From contig JAPDNP010000002.1 in NCBI GenBank assembly GCA_025989215.1, positions 124,001-188,000 on the forward strand: a DNA stretch of 64,000 nucleotides, in the 5' to 3' direction. Each line of letters starts with the position of its first letter. Position 1 is the first letter of the stretch. Below the pieces are notes generated by a model. The model saw only the letters and a program-made list of their open reading frames with translations, did no database searches and had not been told where the DNA came from. Source of the DNA: Neisseriaceae bacterium JH1-16 (lineage in GTDB: Bacteria > Pseudomonadota > Gammaproteobacteria > Burkholderiales > Chromobacteriaceae). A program made the translations under genes and the position numbers. This document shows, piece after piece, positions 32,463 to 40,254 of the stretch.

Positions 32463-32939
32463 ATGATTTTCCTCACCACCGACCTGTGCGACGACAATGA
32501 CGACGTGCGCGTACTCGAACCGCTGTTCCGCGACTTCGGCGACGCCTCGCGCTTCTCCGGACGCGTCGTCACCCTCAAGCTCTACGAGGACAATTCGCTG
32601 ATCCGCGAGACCCTGACCGAAACCGGCAGTGGCCGCGTGCTGGTGGTCGACGGCGGCGGCTCGACCCGCTGTGCGCTGCTCGGCGACCAGTTGGCCGAAC
32701 TGGGCGTCGCCAACGGCTGGGCCGGCGTGGTGATCTACGGCTGCGTGCGCGACACGGCGGTGCTCGGCAACCTGCCGCTGGGCGTGAAGGCGCTGGCCTC
32801 GCACCCGAAGAAGTCGACCAAGCGCGGCGAAGGACAGCGCGACATTCCGGTCAGCTTCGCCGGGGTCACCTTCCAGCCGGGTGACTGGTTGTATGCCGAC
32901 GAGGACGGCATCATCGTCTCCGGACGCTCGCTACTGTAA
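32463..32939 (+). CDS. rraA: RraA family protein
   Basis: The 158-residue protein belongs to the RraA / 4-hydroxy-4-methyl-2-oxoglutarate aldolase family. [20 protein letters not shown] followed by CVRD gives the conserved glycine-rich loop and the arginine-aspartate pair. In E. coli RraA binds and inhibits RNase E; in other bacteria the same fold is a metal-dependent aldolase, and sequence alone does not decide between them. An AAGGAG box precedes the ATG at 32463. One uptake-like word lies inside (32691). Confidence 0.85.
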   Translation: MIFLTTDLCDDNDDVRVLEPLFRDFGDASRFSGRVVTLKLYEDNSLIRETLTETGSGRVLVVDGGGSTRCALLGDQLAELGVANGWAGVVIYGCVRDTAVLGNLPLGVKALASHPKKSTKRGEGQRDIPVSFAGVTFQPGDWLYADEDGIIVSGRSLL

Positions 32940-33035
32940 GCCCCTGCCCTCATCCGACACGGGCGCCCGCTCCAGCGTCGACGGGCGCCCGGCAAGAGCC
33001 CGCCCACCGGGCTCCTCCCCAGACGAAAGCCGACC

Positions 33036-33329
33036 ATGATCACCCGCATCTTCCGCGTCCGCGTACCGGCGGCGCTGCACCAGGCCTTCGAGGCCGACTT
33101 TCTGGCCGTCTCGCTACCGCTGGTCAAGGCGCACCGCGGCCTGATCGACGTGCGCGTCGGTCGCCCCACCTGCTGGACTCCTGAGGAATATCTGATGATC
33201 TCCACCTGGCAGGACGAACGCTGCCTCATTGAGTTCGCCGGCTCCGACTGGCAACAGGCGGTGATCCCGGCCGGCATGGCGCACTACGCCAGCGAGTGCT
33301 GGGTCCACCACGCCGAGCTGTTCGGCTAA
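33036..33329 (+). CDS. ABM-type dimeric alpha+beta barrel protein
   Basis: The 97-residue protein has the size and pattern of antibiotic-biosynthesis-monooxygenase-like proteins: a first strand (ITRIFRVRVP), a helix, then GLIDVRVGRPT and YLMISTWQDE, followed by a second helix. These proteins are small dimeric enzymes or heme- or quinone-modifying factors. The substrate is not shown. It follows rraA after about 100 bases and may be co-transcribed. Confidence 0.7.
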   Translation: MITRIFRVRVPAALHQAFEADFLAVSLPLVKAHRGLIDVRVGRPTCWTPEEYLMISTWQDERCLIEFAGSDWQQAVIPAGMAHYASECWVHHAELFG

Positions 33330-33346
33330 GGTTGGAGGTCGCAACC

Positions 33347-33769
33347 TCAGTCCTGTCGACGCTTCGCTTCATCGGGCAGCCAGCCCGGGTAATGCGGCAG
33401 GCTGTCGAGTTCCTCGACCCAGTCGATATGCTCGCTCCACCAGCAGTGCGTCGTCGGTGTCAGGCGCCCCGGTTCGTCGAGGCTGCCGGCGGTCAGGTCG
33501 ATCTCGCCGGGCCACTGTACGTGCTGATAGCTGAGCGTGGTGCCGCAGTGTGGGCAAAAGCCGCGCTCGACGCCGGGCGAACTCGCATAACGTGCCGGCG
33601 CCTCATCCAGCCAGGTCAGCTCCTGCAGCGCCACGGTGAACCAGCTGACGAAGGCGGCACCGCTCGCCTTGCGGCAACTGCTGCAATGGCAGTGGGTGAC
33701 GGTGTGCGGCACGCCGCTTAATCGATAACGTATTCGACCGCACAGGCAGCCGCCTTTCAAGCTCGTCAT
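33347..33769 (-). CDS. GFA/CENP-V family zinc protein
   Basis: The 140-residue protein has the cysteine pattern of the GFA (glutathione-dependent formaldehyde-activating-like) family: CLC at 8-10, CHCSSC at 27-32 and CPHC at 72-75, which bind two zinc ions. Family members include glutathione-linked and other small-molecule enzymes, but most are uncharacterised. A very good ribosome site (GGAGGAG) lies before the ATG at 33769; the longer open frame upstream is spurious. It is convergent with the ABM gene. Confidence 0.88.
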   Translation of the reverse strand: MTSLKGGCLCGRIRYRLSGVPHTVTHCHCSSCRKASGAAFVSWFTVALQELTWLDEAPARYASSPGVERGFCPHCGTTLSYQHVQWPGEIDLTAGSLDEPGRLTPTTHCWWSEHIDWVEELDSLPHYPGWLPDEAKRRQD

Positions 33770-33841
33770 GACCGCTCCTCCACTCCCGAACGCCTGGCTC
33801 CAGTATGGTCGTTCGGCCAACCCTGCGCCGCGCGCAGGCAT

Positions 33842-33872
33842 GAAAAAAGGCGACGCAAGCGCCGCCTTTCTG
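33842..33872 (-). terminator. Intrinsic terminator of the pan operon
   Basis: On the minus strand the stem AAAGGCGGCGC / GCGTCGCCTTT ends in a T run. It follows panD. Confidence 0.75.
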
Positions 33873-33885
33873 GAGTCAGTGGAAC

Positions 33886-34269
33886 TCAGTCCATCTGCAC
33901 CGGTGTGCCGCCGTGCTTCACCTCGGTGATCTGGTTCTTCTCGTCGACGAACACCAGCGCCGGCTTGTGGTCGGCGATTTCCGCCTCCTCGAAGTGTGCG
34001 AAGGTGGCGATGATCAGCAGGTCGCCCGGCGCCGCGCGACGCGCGGCCGAACCGTTCACCGAAATGGTGCCCGAGCCGCGCTCGGCACGGATCGCGTAGG
34101 TGGCGAAACGCTCGCCATTGGTCACGTTCCAGATCTGGATTTCTTCGTACTCGCGGATATCGGCGGCCTCGAGCAGGTTCTCGTCGATTGCGCACGACCC
34201 GATGTAGTGCAGCTCCGAATGGGTGGTGGTCACACGGTGGAGCTTGGCTTTCAGCATACTGCGCTGCAT
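33886..34269 (-). CDS. panD: Aspartate 1-decarboxylase
   Basis: The 127-residue proenzyme cleaves itself between G24 and S25 (YIGSCAID) to create the pyruvoyl cofactor. It makes beta-alanine from aspartate for pantothenate synthesis. The start [13 protein letters not shown] and the length are normal. It is the last gene of the pcnB-folK-dNK-panB-panC-panD run, 48 bases after panC. Confidence 0.97.
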   Translation of the reverse strand: MQRSMLKAKLHRVTTTHSELHYIGSCAIDENLLEAADIREYEEIQIWNVTNGERFATYAIRAERGSGTISVNGSAARRAAPGDLLIIATFAHFEEAEIADHKPALVFVDEKNQITEVKHGGTPVQMD

Positions 34270-34317
34270 GGTGGTTTCCTAACGTATTCCAATGTCTGAG
34301 GACGCTATGGCGTCGTC

Positions 34318-35151
34318 TCAGCGCGTCACTTCGATATTGTCGATCAGGCGCGGCTTGCCCAGACGCGCCGCGGCCAGCACGACCAGACGGTGCGCACCGG
34401 CGTGCCCGATTTCCAGCGTGTCGGCATCGCGCACTTCGACGTAGTCGACCTGCCAGCCGTGGGCGCTCAGATCGTCGATCGCCGTCTGTTCGAGCGCGGC
34501 GTAGTCGTTCTCGCCCGCGGTCAGCGCCGCGGCGATGCGGCTCAGATTGCGATACAGGCGCGGCGCCTCGGCGCGCTCGGCCTCGGTCAGATAGCCGTTG
34601 CGCGAGGACAGCGCCAGGCCGTCGTCGGCGCGGCCGGTGTCGACCGGCACGATCTCGATCGGCATGTTCAGGTCGTCGACCATCGCGCGGATCACGTGCA
34701 GCTGCTGGTAGTCCTTCTTGCCGAAGCAGGCGACGTCCGGCTGCACGATGTTGAACAGCTTGGTAACCACGGTAGCCACGCCGCGGAAATGTCCAGGGCG
34801 GAATGCACCGCACAGCTCGTTCTGGATATGCGGCGGCTCGACGTTGAAGTCCTGCTTCACGCGCGGATACAGCTCGCGCTCGTCCGGGAAGAACAACACG
34901 TCGACACCGGCTTCGCGCAGCTTCTCGCCGTCGGCGTCGTAGGTGCGCGGGTAGGCGTCGAAATCCTCGCCCTGGCCGAATTGCAGGCGGTTGACGAAGA
35001 TGCTGACCACTACCTTGTCGGCGCGCTGCTTGGCTTCACGCACCAGCGCCAGGTGGCCGGCGTGCAGATTGCCCATCGTCGGCACGAAGGCGATCTTGCC
35101 GGCGCTCTTGCGCCAGGCGCGCATCTCGGCGATCGAACGAATCACTTGCAT
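34318..35151 (-). CDS. panC: Pantothenate synthetase
   Basis: The 277-residue enzyme joins pantoate and beta-alanine using ATP. The HIGH-like motif [10 protein letters not shown] is at residues 24-33, and [18 protein letters not shown] and the SSRNGYL block are conserved active-site segments. It lies 18 bases after panB and before panD, so all three dedicated pantothenate enzymes present here are contiguous; panE is not in the window. Confidence 0.97.
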   Translation of the reverse strand: MQVIRSIAEMRAWRKSAGKIAFVPTMGNLHAGHLALVREAKQRADKVVVSIFVNRLQFGQGEDFDAYPRTYDADGEKLREAGVDVLFFPDERELYPRVKQDFNVEPPHIQNELCGAFRPGHFRGVATVVTKLFNIVQPDVACFGKKDYQQLHVIRAMVDDLNMPIEIVPVDTGRADDGLALSSRNGYLTEAERAEAPRLYRNLSRIAAALTAGENDYAALEQTAIDDLSAHGWQVDYVEVRDADTLEIGHAGAHRLVVLAAARLGKPRLIDNIEVTR

Positions 35152-35169
35152 AATCTTTTCCAGTCCAGC

Positions 35170-35961
35170 TCAGAAAGTATGTTCGGCCGCGGGGAAGGTC
35201 TTCGCCTTCACCTCGCGCACATAGGCGCCGACCGCGCCCTGAATGCTGCCGGCCTCGACCATGAAATTCTTAACGAAACGTGCCTTCTTGCCCGGGTAGA
35301 TGCCGAGCATGTCGTGCAGCACCAGTACCTGGCCGTCACAGTCGGCCCCGGCGCCGATACCGATGGTGCCGGCGGCGATTTCATCGGTAACGCGGCGCGC
35401 CAGCTCGGCCGGCACGCATTCGAGCACGATCAATGCCGCACCGGCGTCAGACAGCGCGCGGGCATCGACCATCAGCTGCTCGGCTGCCGCGTCGGTCTTG
35501 CCCTGCACCTTGTAGCCGCCCAGCGTGTTCACCGACTGCGGCGTCAGGCCAATATGGCCGCACACCGGGATGCCGCGCTCGACCAGGAAGCGCACCGTGT
35601 CGGCCATAAAGGCGCCGCCCTCCAGCTTGACCATGTGCGCGCCGGCCTGCATCAGCGCCACCGAGGCGGCGAACGCCTGCTCGCGGCTCTGCTGGTAGCT
35701 ACCGAACGACAGGTCGGCGACGATCAGCGCCGTCTTGCTGCCGCGCGCCACGCAGGCGGTGTGGTAGACCATCTCATCCAGGCTCACCGGCAGGGTAGAG
35801 TCCCGCCCTTGCACCACCATGCCCAGCGAGTCGCCGATCAGCAGCACCTCGACGCCCGCCTCTTCCAGCAGAGAGGCGAAACTCGCTTCGTAGCAGGTCA
35901 GCATGGCGATCTTGTGCCCTTCGCCGACCATCTTTTGCAGGGTGGTAACCGTAATACGCAT
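35170..35961 (-). CDS. panB: 3-methyl-2-oxobutanoate hydroxymethyltransferase
   Basis: The 263-residue enzyme makes ketopantoate from 2-oxoisovalerate and methylenetetrahydrofolate. [12 protein letters not shown] contains a metal-binding aspartate, and [12 protein letters not shown] and [11 protein letters not shown] are further active-site blocks. It uses folate, and folK lies two genes upstream. The length and start ([11 protein letters not shown]) are normal. The gap to the upstream kinase gene is about 106 bases, so an internal promoter is possible. Confidence 0.97.
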   Translation of the reverse strand: MRITVTTLQKMVGEGHKIAMLTCYEASFASLLEEAGVEVLLIGDSLGMVVQGRDSTLPVSLDEMVYHTACVARGSKTALIVADLSFGSYQQSREQAFAASVALMQAGAHMVKLEGGAFMADTVRFLVERGIPVCGHIGLTPQSVNTLGGYKVQGKTDAAAEQLMVDARALSDAGAALIVLECVPAELARRVTDEIAAGTIGIGAGADCDGQVLVLHDMLGIYPGKKARFVKNFMVEAGSIQGAVGAYVREVKAKTFPAAEHTF

Positions 35962-36067
35962 GACAAATCCTCGTTGCTTCGGAGACGGTGCCCGGGTCGT
36001 GGCCGGGCACTCAGGGATTATCGGGCCGCTTCTGGCGGCCGCGATCTACTATCCTGGGGCGTCGCGA

Positions 36068-36706
36068 TCAAACGCTCTTGTTGAAGTAGCTGCGCTGGCC
36101 GCGCATTTCGGTGATGCAGCGCAACAATAGCTCGAAATCCTCGCCGCCATCAACAAAGTTCAGGTGGTCGGTATTCACGATCAGCAGCGGGGCATTTTCG
36201 TACTGATGGAAGAACTCGCTATAGGCCGCATGCACGTCGTCGAGGAAGCCTTCCGGGAAGCTTTTCTCGTAGTCGCTACCCTTGGCGGCGACACGCTTTT
36301 GCACCACGTCCGGCGAGGCCTGCAGATAGATCACCAAGTCCGGCACCGGGTGCTCGGGCATCAGGCGGGCGGCGATATAGCGGTACAGCGCCAGTTCGTC
36401 GTCCTGCAGGATGGTCCGTGCGAAAACCGCGTCCTTCTCGAACAGGAAGTCGGACACCAGCGGCGACGCCAGCAGGTCGCCGTCGAGCATCGCTCGCGCC
36501 TTCTCGGAGCGTTGCTGCAGGAAGGACAGCTGGGTTGCCAGGCCGTGTTGAGCGGCATTGCGGTAGAAACGCGGCAGGAAGGGATTGGCCTCGGGCTCCT
36601 CGGCCACCAGCTTGACCTCCCAGTAGTCGGCCAGCCGGCGGGCCAGTTCGGATTTGCCGGCCCCGATCGGGCCTTCCACCACGACATAGCGCAGATTGGA
36701 CATCAT
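36068..36706 (-). CDS. Deoxynucleoside kinase (deoxyadenosine/deoxyguanosine kinase family)
   Basis: The 212-residue protein has a P-loop GPIGAGKS (residues 12-19) and the dNK family arrangement, including ANPFLPRFY, LSFLQQRSEKA and FLFEKDAVFA, which parallels the DYxFxKDxxFA stretch of relatives. It would phosphorylate deoxynucleosides for salvage. Its place between folK and panB is seen in other Neisseriales. Which base it prefers cannot be told. Confidence 0.85.
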   Translation of the reverse strand: MMSNLRYVVVEGPIGAGKSELARRLADYWEVKLVAEEPEANPFLPRFYRNAAQHGLATQLSFLQQRSEKARAMLDGDLLASPLVSDFLFEKDAVFARTILQDDELALYRYIAARLMPEHPVPDLVIYLQASPDVVQKRVAAKGSDYEKSFPEGFLDDVHAAYSEFFHQYENAPLLIVNTDHLNFVDGGEDFELLLRCITEMRGQRSYFNKSV

Positions 36707-36734
36707 GCAGTTTCCCCCATTATTACGCGCCGCT

Positions 36735-37223
36735 TCAGGCGGCGTCGTCGTACTTACGGATATCGTCGTGCGCCAGGCCGGCCATCAACTGGGACGCCGT
36801 GCCGTGCGTACCGACGGCGACATCCGGCGCAATCTCGGCGAGCGGCACCAGCACGAAGGCGCGTTCGTGCATGCGCGGATGCGGTACGGTCAGGCGCTCG
36901 TCGTCGAGCGTGAGATCCTCGTACAGCAGCACGTCGAGATCGAGCACCCGCGGCGCATTGCGGAAGGTGCGCACCCGGCCGAAGCGGGTCTCGACCGCCA
37001 TCAGCGTGTCGAGCAGCTGGTGCGGCGTCAAGGTGGTGTCGAGCTCGGCCACCGCGTTGATGAAGTCGGGCTGATCGGCATAACCGACCGGCGCGGTACG
37101 GTACAGCGACGAGGCACGCACCAGGCGCACCCCCGCGCTTTCGGCCAACGTAGCCAGTGCGGCACGCACCTGCTCGGCCGGCGCCTCTAGGTTGCTGCCC
37201 AACGCGATGAAGGCGCGGCTCAT
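36735..37223 (-). CDS. folK: 2-amino-4-hydroxy-6-hydroxymethyldihydropteridine diphosphokinase
   Basis: The 162-residue enzyme transfers pyrophosphate from ATP to the pterin in folate synthesis. It begins ALGSNLEAP and has GYADQPDFINAV, the DLDVLLYEDL metal-binding region, and PHPRMHERAFVLVPLAEIAP, all characteristic. Its ATG overlaps the pcnB stop by four bases. Confidence 0.97.
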   Translation of the reverse strand: MSRAFIALGSNLEAPAEQVRAALATLAESAGVRLVRASSLYRTAPVGYADQPDFINAVAELDTTLTPHQLLDTLMAVETRFGRVRTFRNAPRVLDLDVLLYEDLTLDDERLTVPHPRMHERAFVLVPLAEIAPDVAVGTHGTASQLMAGLAHDDIRKYDDAA

Positions 37224-38581
37224 GCGCCGCTCCCGCCCTGTCCGCCCTGTCCGCCTTGCCCGGCCGGCTTGCGCCGACGGCGGCGCTTGCGCGGCGCAGC
37301 GGTGGCCGCCGGCTCGTCCTTGGCGTTGCGAATCATCGCCAGGCGCTCGTCGTCATCGGCGTCCTGGAAGTCGCCCCACCACTTGACCAGACTCTTCGGC
37401 ACCTCGCCCACCTCGGCGCGCAGCACCAGGAAGTCGTAGGCGGCGCGGAAGCGCGGCTGCTCGAGCAGGCGGAACGGCCGCTGACCGACGCGGCTGTCGA
37501 AGCGCGGCTGCAGCGTCCAGATCTCGCGCATCGTCGCACTGAAGCGGCGCGGGATCGCAAATTCGTTGTCCTGTTCCGACTCGACGTCGGACATGGCGTT
37601 CATCAGCGCCGGGATCGGCTTCTCGCCGTCACGCTGGAAGGCCTGCCAGCGATGGTTGACCTGCTGCCACAGCAAGGTGGCGAGCAGGAAACCGACCGAC
37701 ACCGGCTTGTCAGCCCGAATGCGTTCGTCGGTCGAGTCGAGCGCCAGCTTGATGAAGGCCTGGCCATCGCTGTCGTCCATCACCACATCCAGCAACGGGA
37801 AGATGCCGCTCGACAGGCCTTCGTTGCGCAGCATGTTCAGACAGGCGTAGGCGTGACCGGAGTGCAGCAGCTTCAGCATCTCGTCGAACAGTCGCGCCGG
37901 CGGCTCCTTCTTCAACAGGTACGCATGCGAGGCGATCGGCTTGCGGGTGGCCTCGTCGATCTCGAAGCCGAGCTTGGCCGCCAGGCGCACCGCGCGCAGC
38001 ATCCGTACCGGGTCTTCCTGATAGCGCTTGGCCGGCGGGCCAATCATCACCAGTTTGCGGGCGTTCAGATCCTTGGCACCGTGGTGATAGTCGATGACGG
38101 TTTCTTCGGCCGGGTCGTAGAACAGCGCGTTGACGGTGAAGTCGCGACGGTGCGCGTCTTCTTCCTGGCTGCCGTAAGTGTTGTCGGCCATGATGCGGCC
38201 ACTGTCACTCTTGCTGGCAACCTCGCCTCCGCGGAAGGTGGTGACCTCGATCGTCTCCGGGCCGACCATCACGTGGACGATGCGAAAGCGCCGACCGATG
38301 ATGCGCGAGCGCCGGAACAGATGATGCACCTGTTCAGGGGTCGCGTTGGTGGCGATGTCGAAGTCTTTCGGCTGTATGTCGAGCATTAGGTCGCGAACGG
38401 CACCGCCGACCACGAAGGCGGCGAACCCGGCTTCCTGCAGACGGCCCACTACCTTGCGGGCAGCGAAACTCAGGCCGTCGCGGCGCACGCCGTGCTGACT
38501 GAACGGGATGATTTTTGGCTTGACGCTTTGGCGACCGAGCACCGGGAGCTTAAGCACACGTCGGATGAGCTTGCGGATCAT
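37220..38581 (-). CDS. pcnB: Poly(A) polymerase I
   Basis: The roughly 453-residue protein is a class II nucleotidyltransferase. GGAVRD at residues 59-64 and DFD at 73-75 carry the catalytic residues. The RRDFTVNALFYDP segment and YQEDPVRMLRAVRLAAKLGF are typical of PAP I and CCA enzymes, and the N-terminal basic extension favours PAP I. The tail is strongly basic (RKRRRRRKP) and ends in a glycine/glutamine run. The enzyme adds A tails that mark RNA for decay. I use the ATG at 38581. It heads the folK-pan operon and is divergent from the gene at 38785. Confidence 0.92.
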   Translation of the reverse strand: MIRKLIRRVLKLPVLGRQSVKPKIIPFSQHGVRRDGLSFAARKVVGRLQEAGFAAFVVGGAVRDLMLDIQPKDFDIATNATPEQVHHLFRRSRIIGRRFRIVHVMVGPETIEVTTFRGGEVASKSDSGRIMADNTYGSQEEDAHRRDFTVNALFYDPAEETVIDYHHGAKDLNARKLVMIGPPAKRYQEDPVRMLRAVRLAAKLGFEIDEATRKPIASHAYLLKKEPPARLFDEMLKLLHSGHAYACLNMLRNEGLSSGIFPLLDVVMDDSDGQAFIKLALDSTDERIRADKPVSVGFLLATLLWQQVNHRWQAFQRDGEKPIPALMNAMSDVESEQDNEFAIPRRFSATMREIWTLQPRFDSRVGQRPFRLLEQPRFRAAYDFLVLRAEVGEVPKSLVKWWGDFQDADDDERLAMIRNAKDEPAATAAPRKRRRRRKPAGQGGQGGQGGSGA

Positions 38582-38784
38582 TGAGAGAAGAAAAAGAGAG
38601 AAAAGGACGCGCAAGAAAAGGCAAAGAAGGCCAGATTATAGCCTGAATCCCCCGCCGCATAACACCAGATAAGCCTGTTCCTTTATAGCGTGCCGTCCGA
38701 CCGTGTGGCGCCGACCCCAAGCACGGCGCGACACTTCGCTCTACAATCGCGGCCATCTGTTGATCGATCCTGGAACACCGCGCT

Positions 38785-39474
38785 GTGACCGCTACTCTTG
38801 CCCTTGCCCTACAAACCCGCCCCGACGTACCGGGCTTTCGCCATCTATTCGGCTTTGACGCCAGCATCAGCGATGAAAACGTCAGCGATTTTGCGCTGCA
38901 GCGCCGCCGCGCCGAAACCGGCGACGAGCTGCTGCCGCCGCACCTGCATCGCATCGTCACGATCGCCGCGGTATTGCGCCAAGCCGACGGCACCCTGACG
39001 TTGGAAAGCTTTGCCGGCGACGACGAGGCCACCCGGCTCTCCGCGCTATTCGCGTTGATCGAGCAGCACCTCCCCCGGCTGGTCAGCTGGGATGGCAGCG
39101 TGCTGCCGGTGCTCACCCACCGTGCGCTGCTGCACCGCCTATCGGCCCCGGCCTTCAGCCGACAGACCAACGACGATGCCGGACACCTCGACCTCTCGGC
39201 CACCCTGGCTCCGCGGTCGAACAAGGGTGGCGTGGCGCTGGACGAACTGGCACGGCTGTGTGGCTTCGCCGGCCGCCGCAGCGCGCATTCGGAAGGCTGG
39301 GCCGAGGCCGACGCAGTCGCCCTCTACCAGCTGCTGCTGGGCGCCGAACACCTGCACGGCACGCTGACGTTGGCCGAACGCGCGCAGAACCTGCAACAGC
39401 TCAAACAGGCCCTCGCTGCCAGCAACAACGCTCGCTGGCAAGCGCTGGCGGGCGCCTGGCCGGCCGATGCTTGA
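38785..39474 (+). CDS. PolB-type 3'-5' exonuclease homologue, catalytic residues lost
   Basis: The 229-residue protein aligns by eye with the predicted 3'-5' exonucleases related to the PolB exonuclease domain (DNA_pol_B_exo2). Shared blocks are RPDVPGF, QRRRAETGDELLPPHLHRIV, LVSWDGSVLPVLTHRALLH and LDELARLCGFAGR. The first metal site, DIET in the family, reads ALQT here (residues near 8-11), so both acidic ligands are missing. The usual FDLPVL aspartate is deleted as well, and the middle is about 25 residues short. HLDL and EADAVALY keep other family positions. It is probably a non-catalytic derivative. It starts at a GTG. Confidence 0.7.
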   Translation: MTATLALALQTRPDVPGFRHLFGFDASISDENVSDFALQRRRAETGDELLPPHLHRIVTIAAVLRQADGTLTLESFAGDDEATRLSALFALIEQHLPRLVSWDGSVLPVLTHRALLHRLSAPAFSRQTNDDAGHLDLSATLAPRSNKGGVALDELARLCGFAGRRSAHSEGWAEADAVALYQLLLGAEHLHGTLTLAERAQNLQQLKQALAASNNARWQALAGAWPADA

Positions 39475-39505
39475 CAGCCCGCCGTGGCGGGCGTAGCCTT
39501 TTATT

Positions 39506-39563
39506 TGCGCCGATTTGATGACTGCTTGCGGGCGCAGGGAGATAAATCCAGCTAAAGCGTCGG
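39506..39563 (+). promoter_or_regulatory. SAM-II-like riboswitch aptamer, copy 1
   Basis: A perfect six-base stem (TGCGCC 39506-39511 with GGCGCA 39531-39536) encloses a 19-base loop beginning GATTTGA and ending CTTGCG. It is followed by GATAAAT and GCTAAAGCG. Stem, GATTT loop, TTGC, TAAA and GCTAAA in this order and spacing are the SAM-II (SAM_alpha) consensus as I know it. It lies 32 bases beyond the exonuclease-like gene and is directly followed by an intrinsic terminator. The pseudoknot pairing is only partly convincing by eye. Confidence 0.55.
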
Positions 39564-39570
39564 AACCGGT

Positions 39571-39607
39571 AACCCCGCATCCGTCGTTTGGACATGCGGG
39601 GTTTTTC
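39571..39607 (+). terminator. Intrinsic terminator after SAM-II-like copy 1
   Basis: The perfect nine-base stem ACCCCGCAT / ATGCGGGGT is followed by TTTTCATG. It starts eight bases after the aptamer, so it may be the expression platform. Confidence 0.85.
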
Positions 39608-39668
39608 ATGTCCGTTTTCCCTCCCGCCAGCCTATCCCGAATCGACCACCTTGGTGCCCCACGGCACC

Positions 39669-39725
39669 GGCGCCGTTTTAATCGACAACTTGCAGGGCGC
39701 CTAAACAAAAGCTGCTAAAGCGTCG
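39669..39725 (+). promoter_or_regulatory. SAM-II-like riboswitch aptamer, copy 2
   Basis: The stem GGCGCC (39669-39674) pairs with GGCGCC (39696-39701) around a 21-base loop that begins GTTTTAAT and ends CTTGCAG. TAAACAAAAG and GCTAAAGCG follow. CTTGCA, stem, TAAACAA, GCTAAA is very close to alphaproteobacterial SAM-II elements. It shares the 12-mer GCTAAAGCGTCG with copy 1. It ends about 57 bases before the start codon of the 101-residue gene. Confidence 0.6.
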
Positions 39726-39781
39726 CCTGGCGGCGAGCCGGGCGCGCGCGAACACCGCAACCCGACTTGAAAGGACACACC

Positions 39782-40087
39782 ATGTACGACTGCCAGAACG
39801 ACCGCTATACCGATTTCTCCGTGAACGACTACGCCTCCACCACCCGCCCGCGCCCATTGTGTGGCAGCGTGACCGCCACCGCGGCCGCCTCCGGCGAGCA
39901 GGCCGAGCTGATCGCGCTGATGCAGTTCGTCGGCGAGCTGGGCTATTCGGCCAACCTCGACCACGACACCGTGTCGCTCGACGAGGTCAGTCTGGGCGAC
40001 GCGCTGGCGATCAACGCCCGCTTCGGCGCCACGCTGGTGATCAGCGCCGACCTGCGCCGCAACCCACCGATCCGCTTCGACGACTGA
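39782..40087 (+). CDS. Small uncharacterised protein downstream of tandem SAM-II-like elements
   Basis: I do not recognise this 101-residue protein. It starts MYDCQNDRYTDFSVNDYAST, has a proline-rich spot and an alanine stretch, and then a more structured part: a helix (EQAELIALMQFVGELGYS) and SLGDALAINARFGATLVISA, which looks like a helix followed by a strand. It ends RFDD. There is no signal peptide or membrane helix, so it is probably cytoplasmic. GAAAGGA lies upstream of the ATG. Two riboswitch-like elements and a terminator precede it, and another terminator follows, so it is a regulated single-gene unit. An uptake-like word lies inside (39946). Confidence 0.7.
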   Translation: MYDCQNDRYTDFSVNDYASTTRPRPLCGSVTATAAASGEQAELIALMQFVGELGYSANLDHDTVSLDEVSLGDALAINARFGATLVISADLRRNPPIRFDD

Positions 40088-40205
40088 GCGCCCGACTCAA
40101 CAGCCTCTGCGCGGGCGCAAACACGGCGCGAGCCCCGCACCCCAGCGCCCGCCCGCAACCCGTTAGAGCAGACTCCCGCACGGAGCCCCGACGGGACAAG
40201 CCCCG

Positions 40206-40236
40206 GCCCTCGACGCTATAATCGAGGGCTTTTCTT
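40206..40236 (+). terminator. Intrinsic terminator of the 101-residue gene
   Basis: The eight-base stem GCCCTCGA / TCGAGGGC is followed by TTTTCTT. Its loop contains TATAAT, which could alternatively be a -10 box for the next gene, though no -35 is evident. Confidence 0.7.
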
Positions 40237-40254
40237 CATTCTGGTCCGGGACTT

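Noticed and set aside
40214-40222. TATAAT as a promoter -10 box for norM
   Set aside because: It lies in the loop of a good terminator hairpin and no -35 element is found at the right distance.
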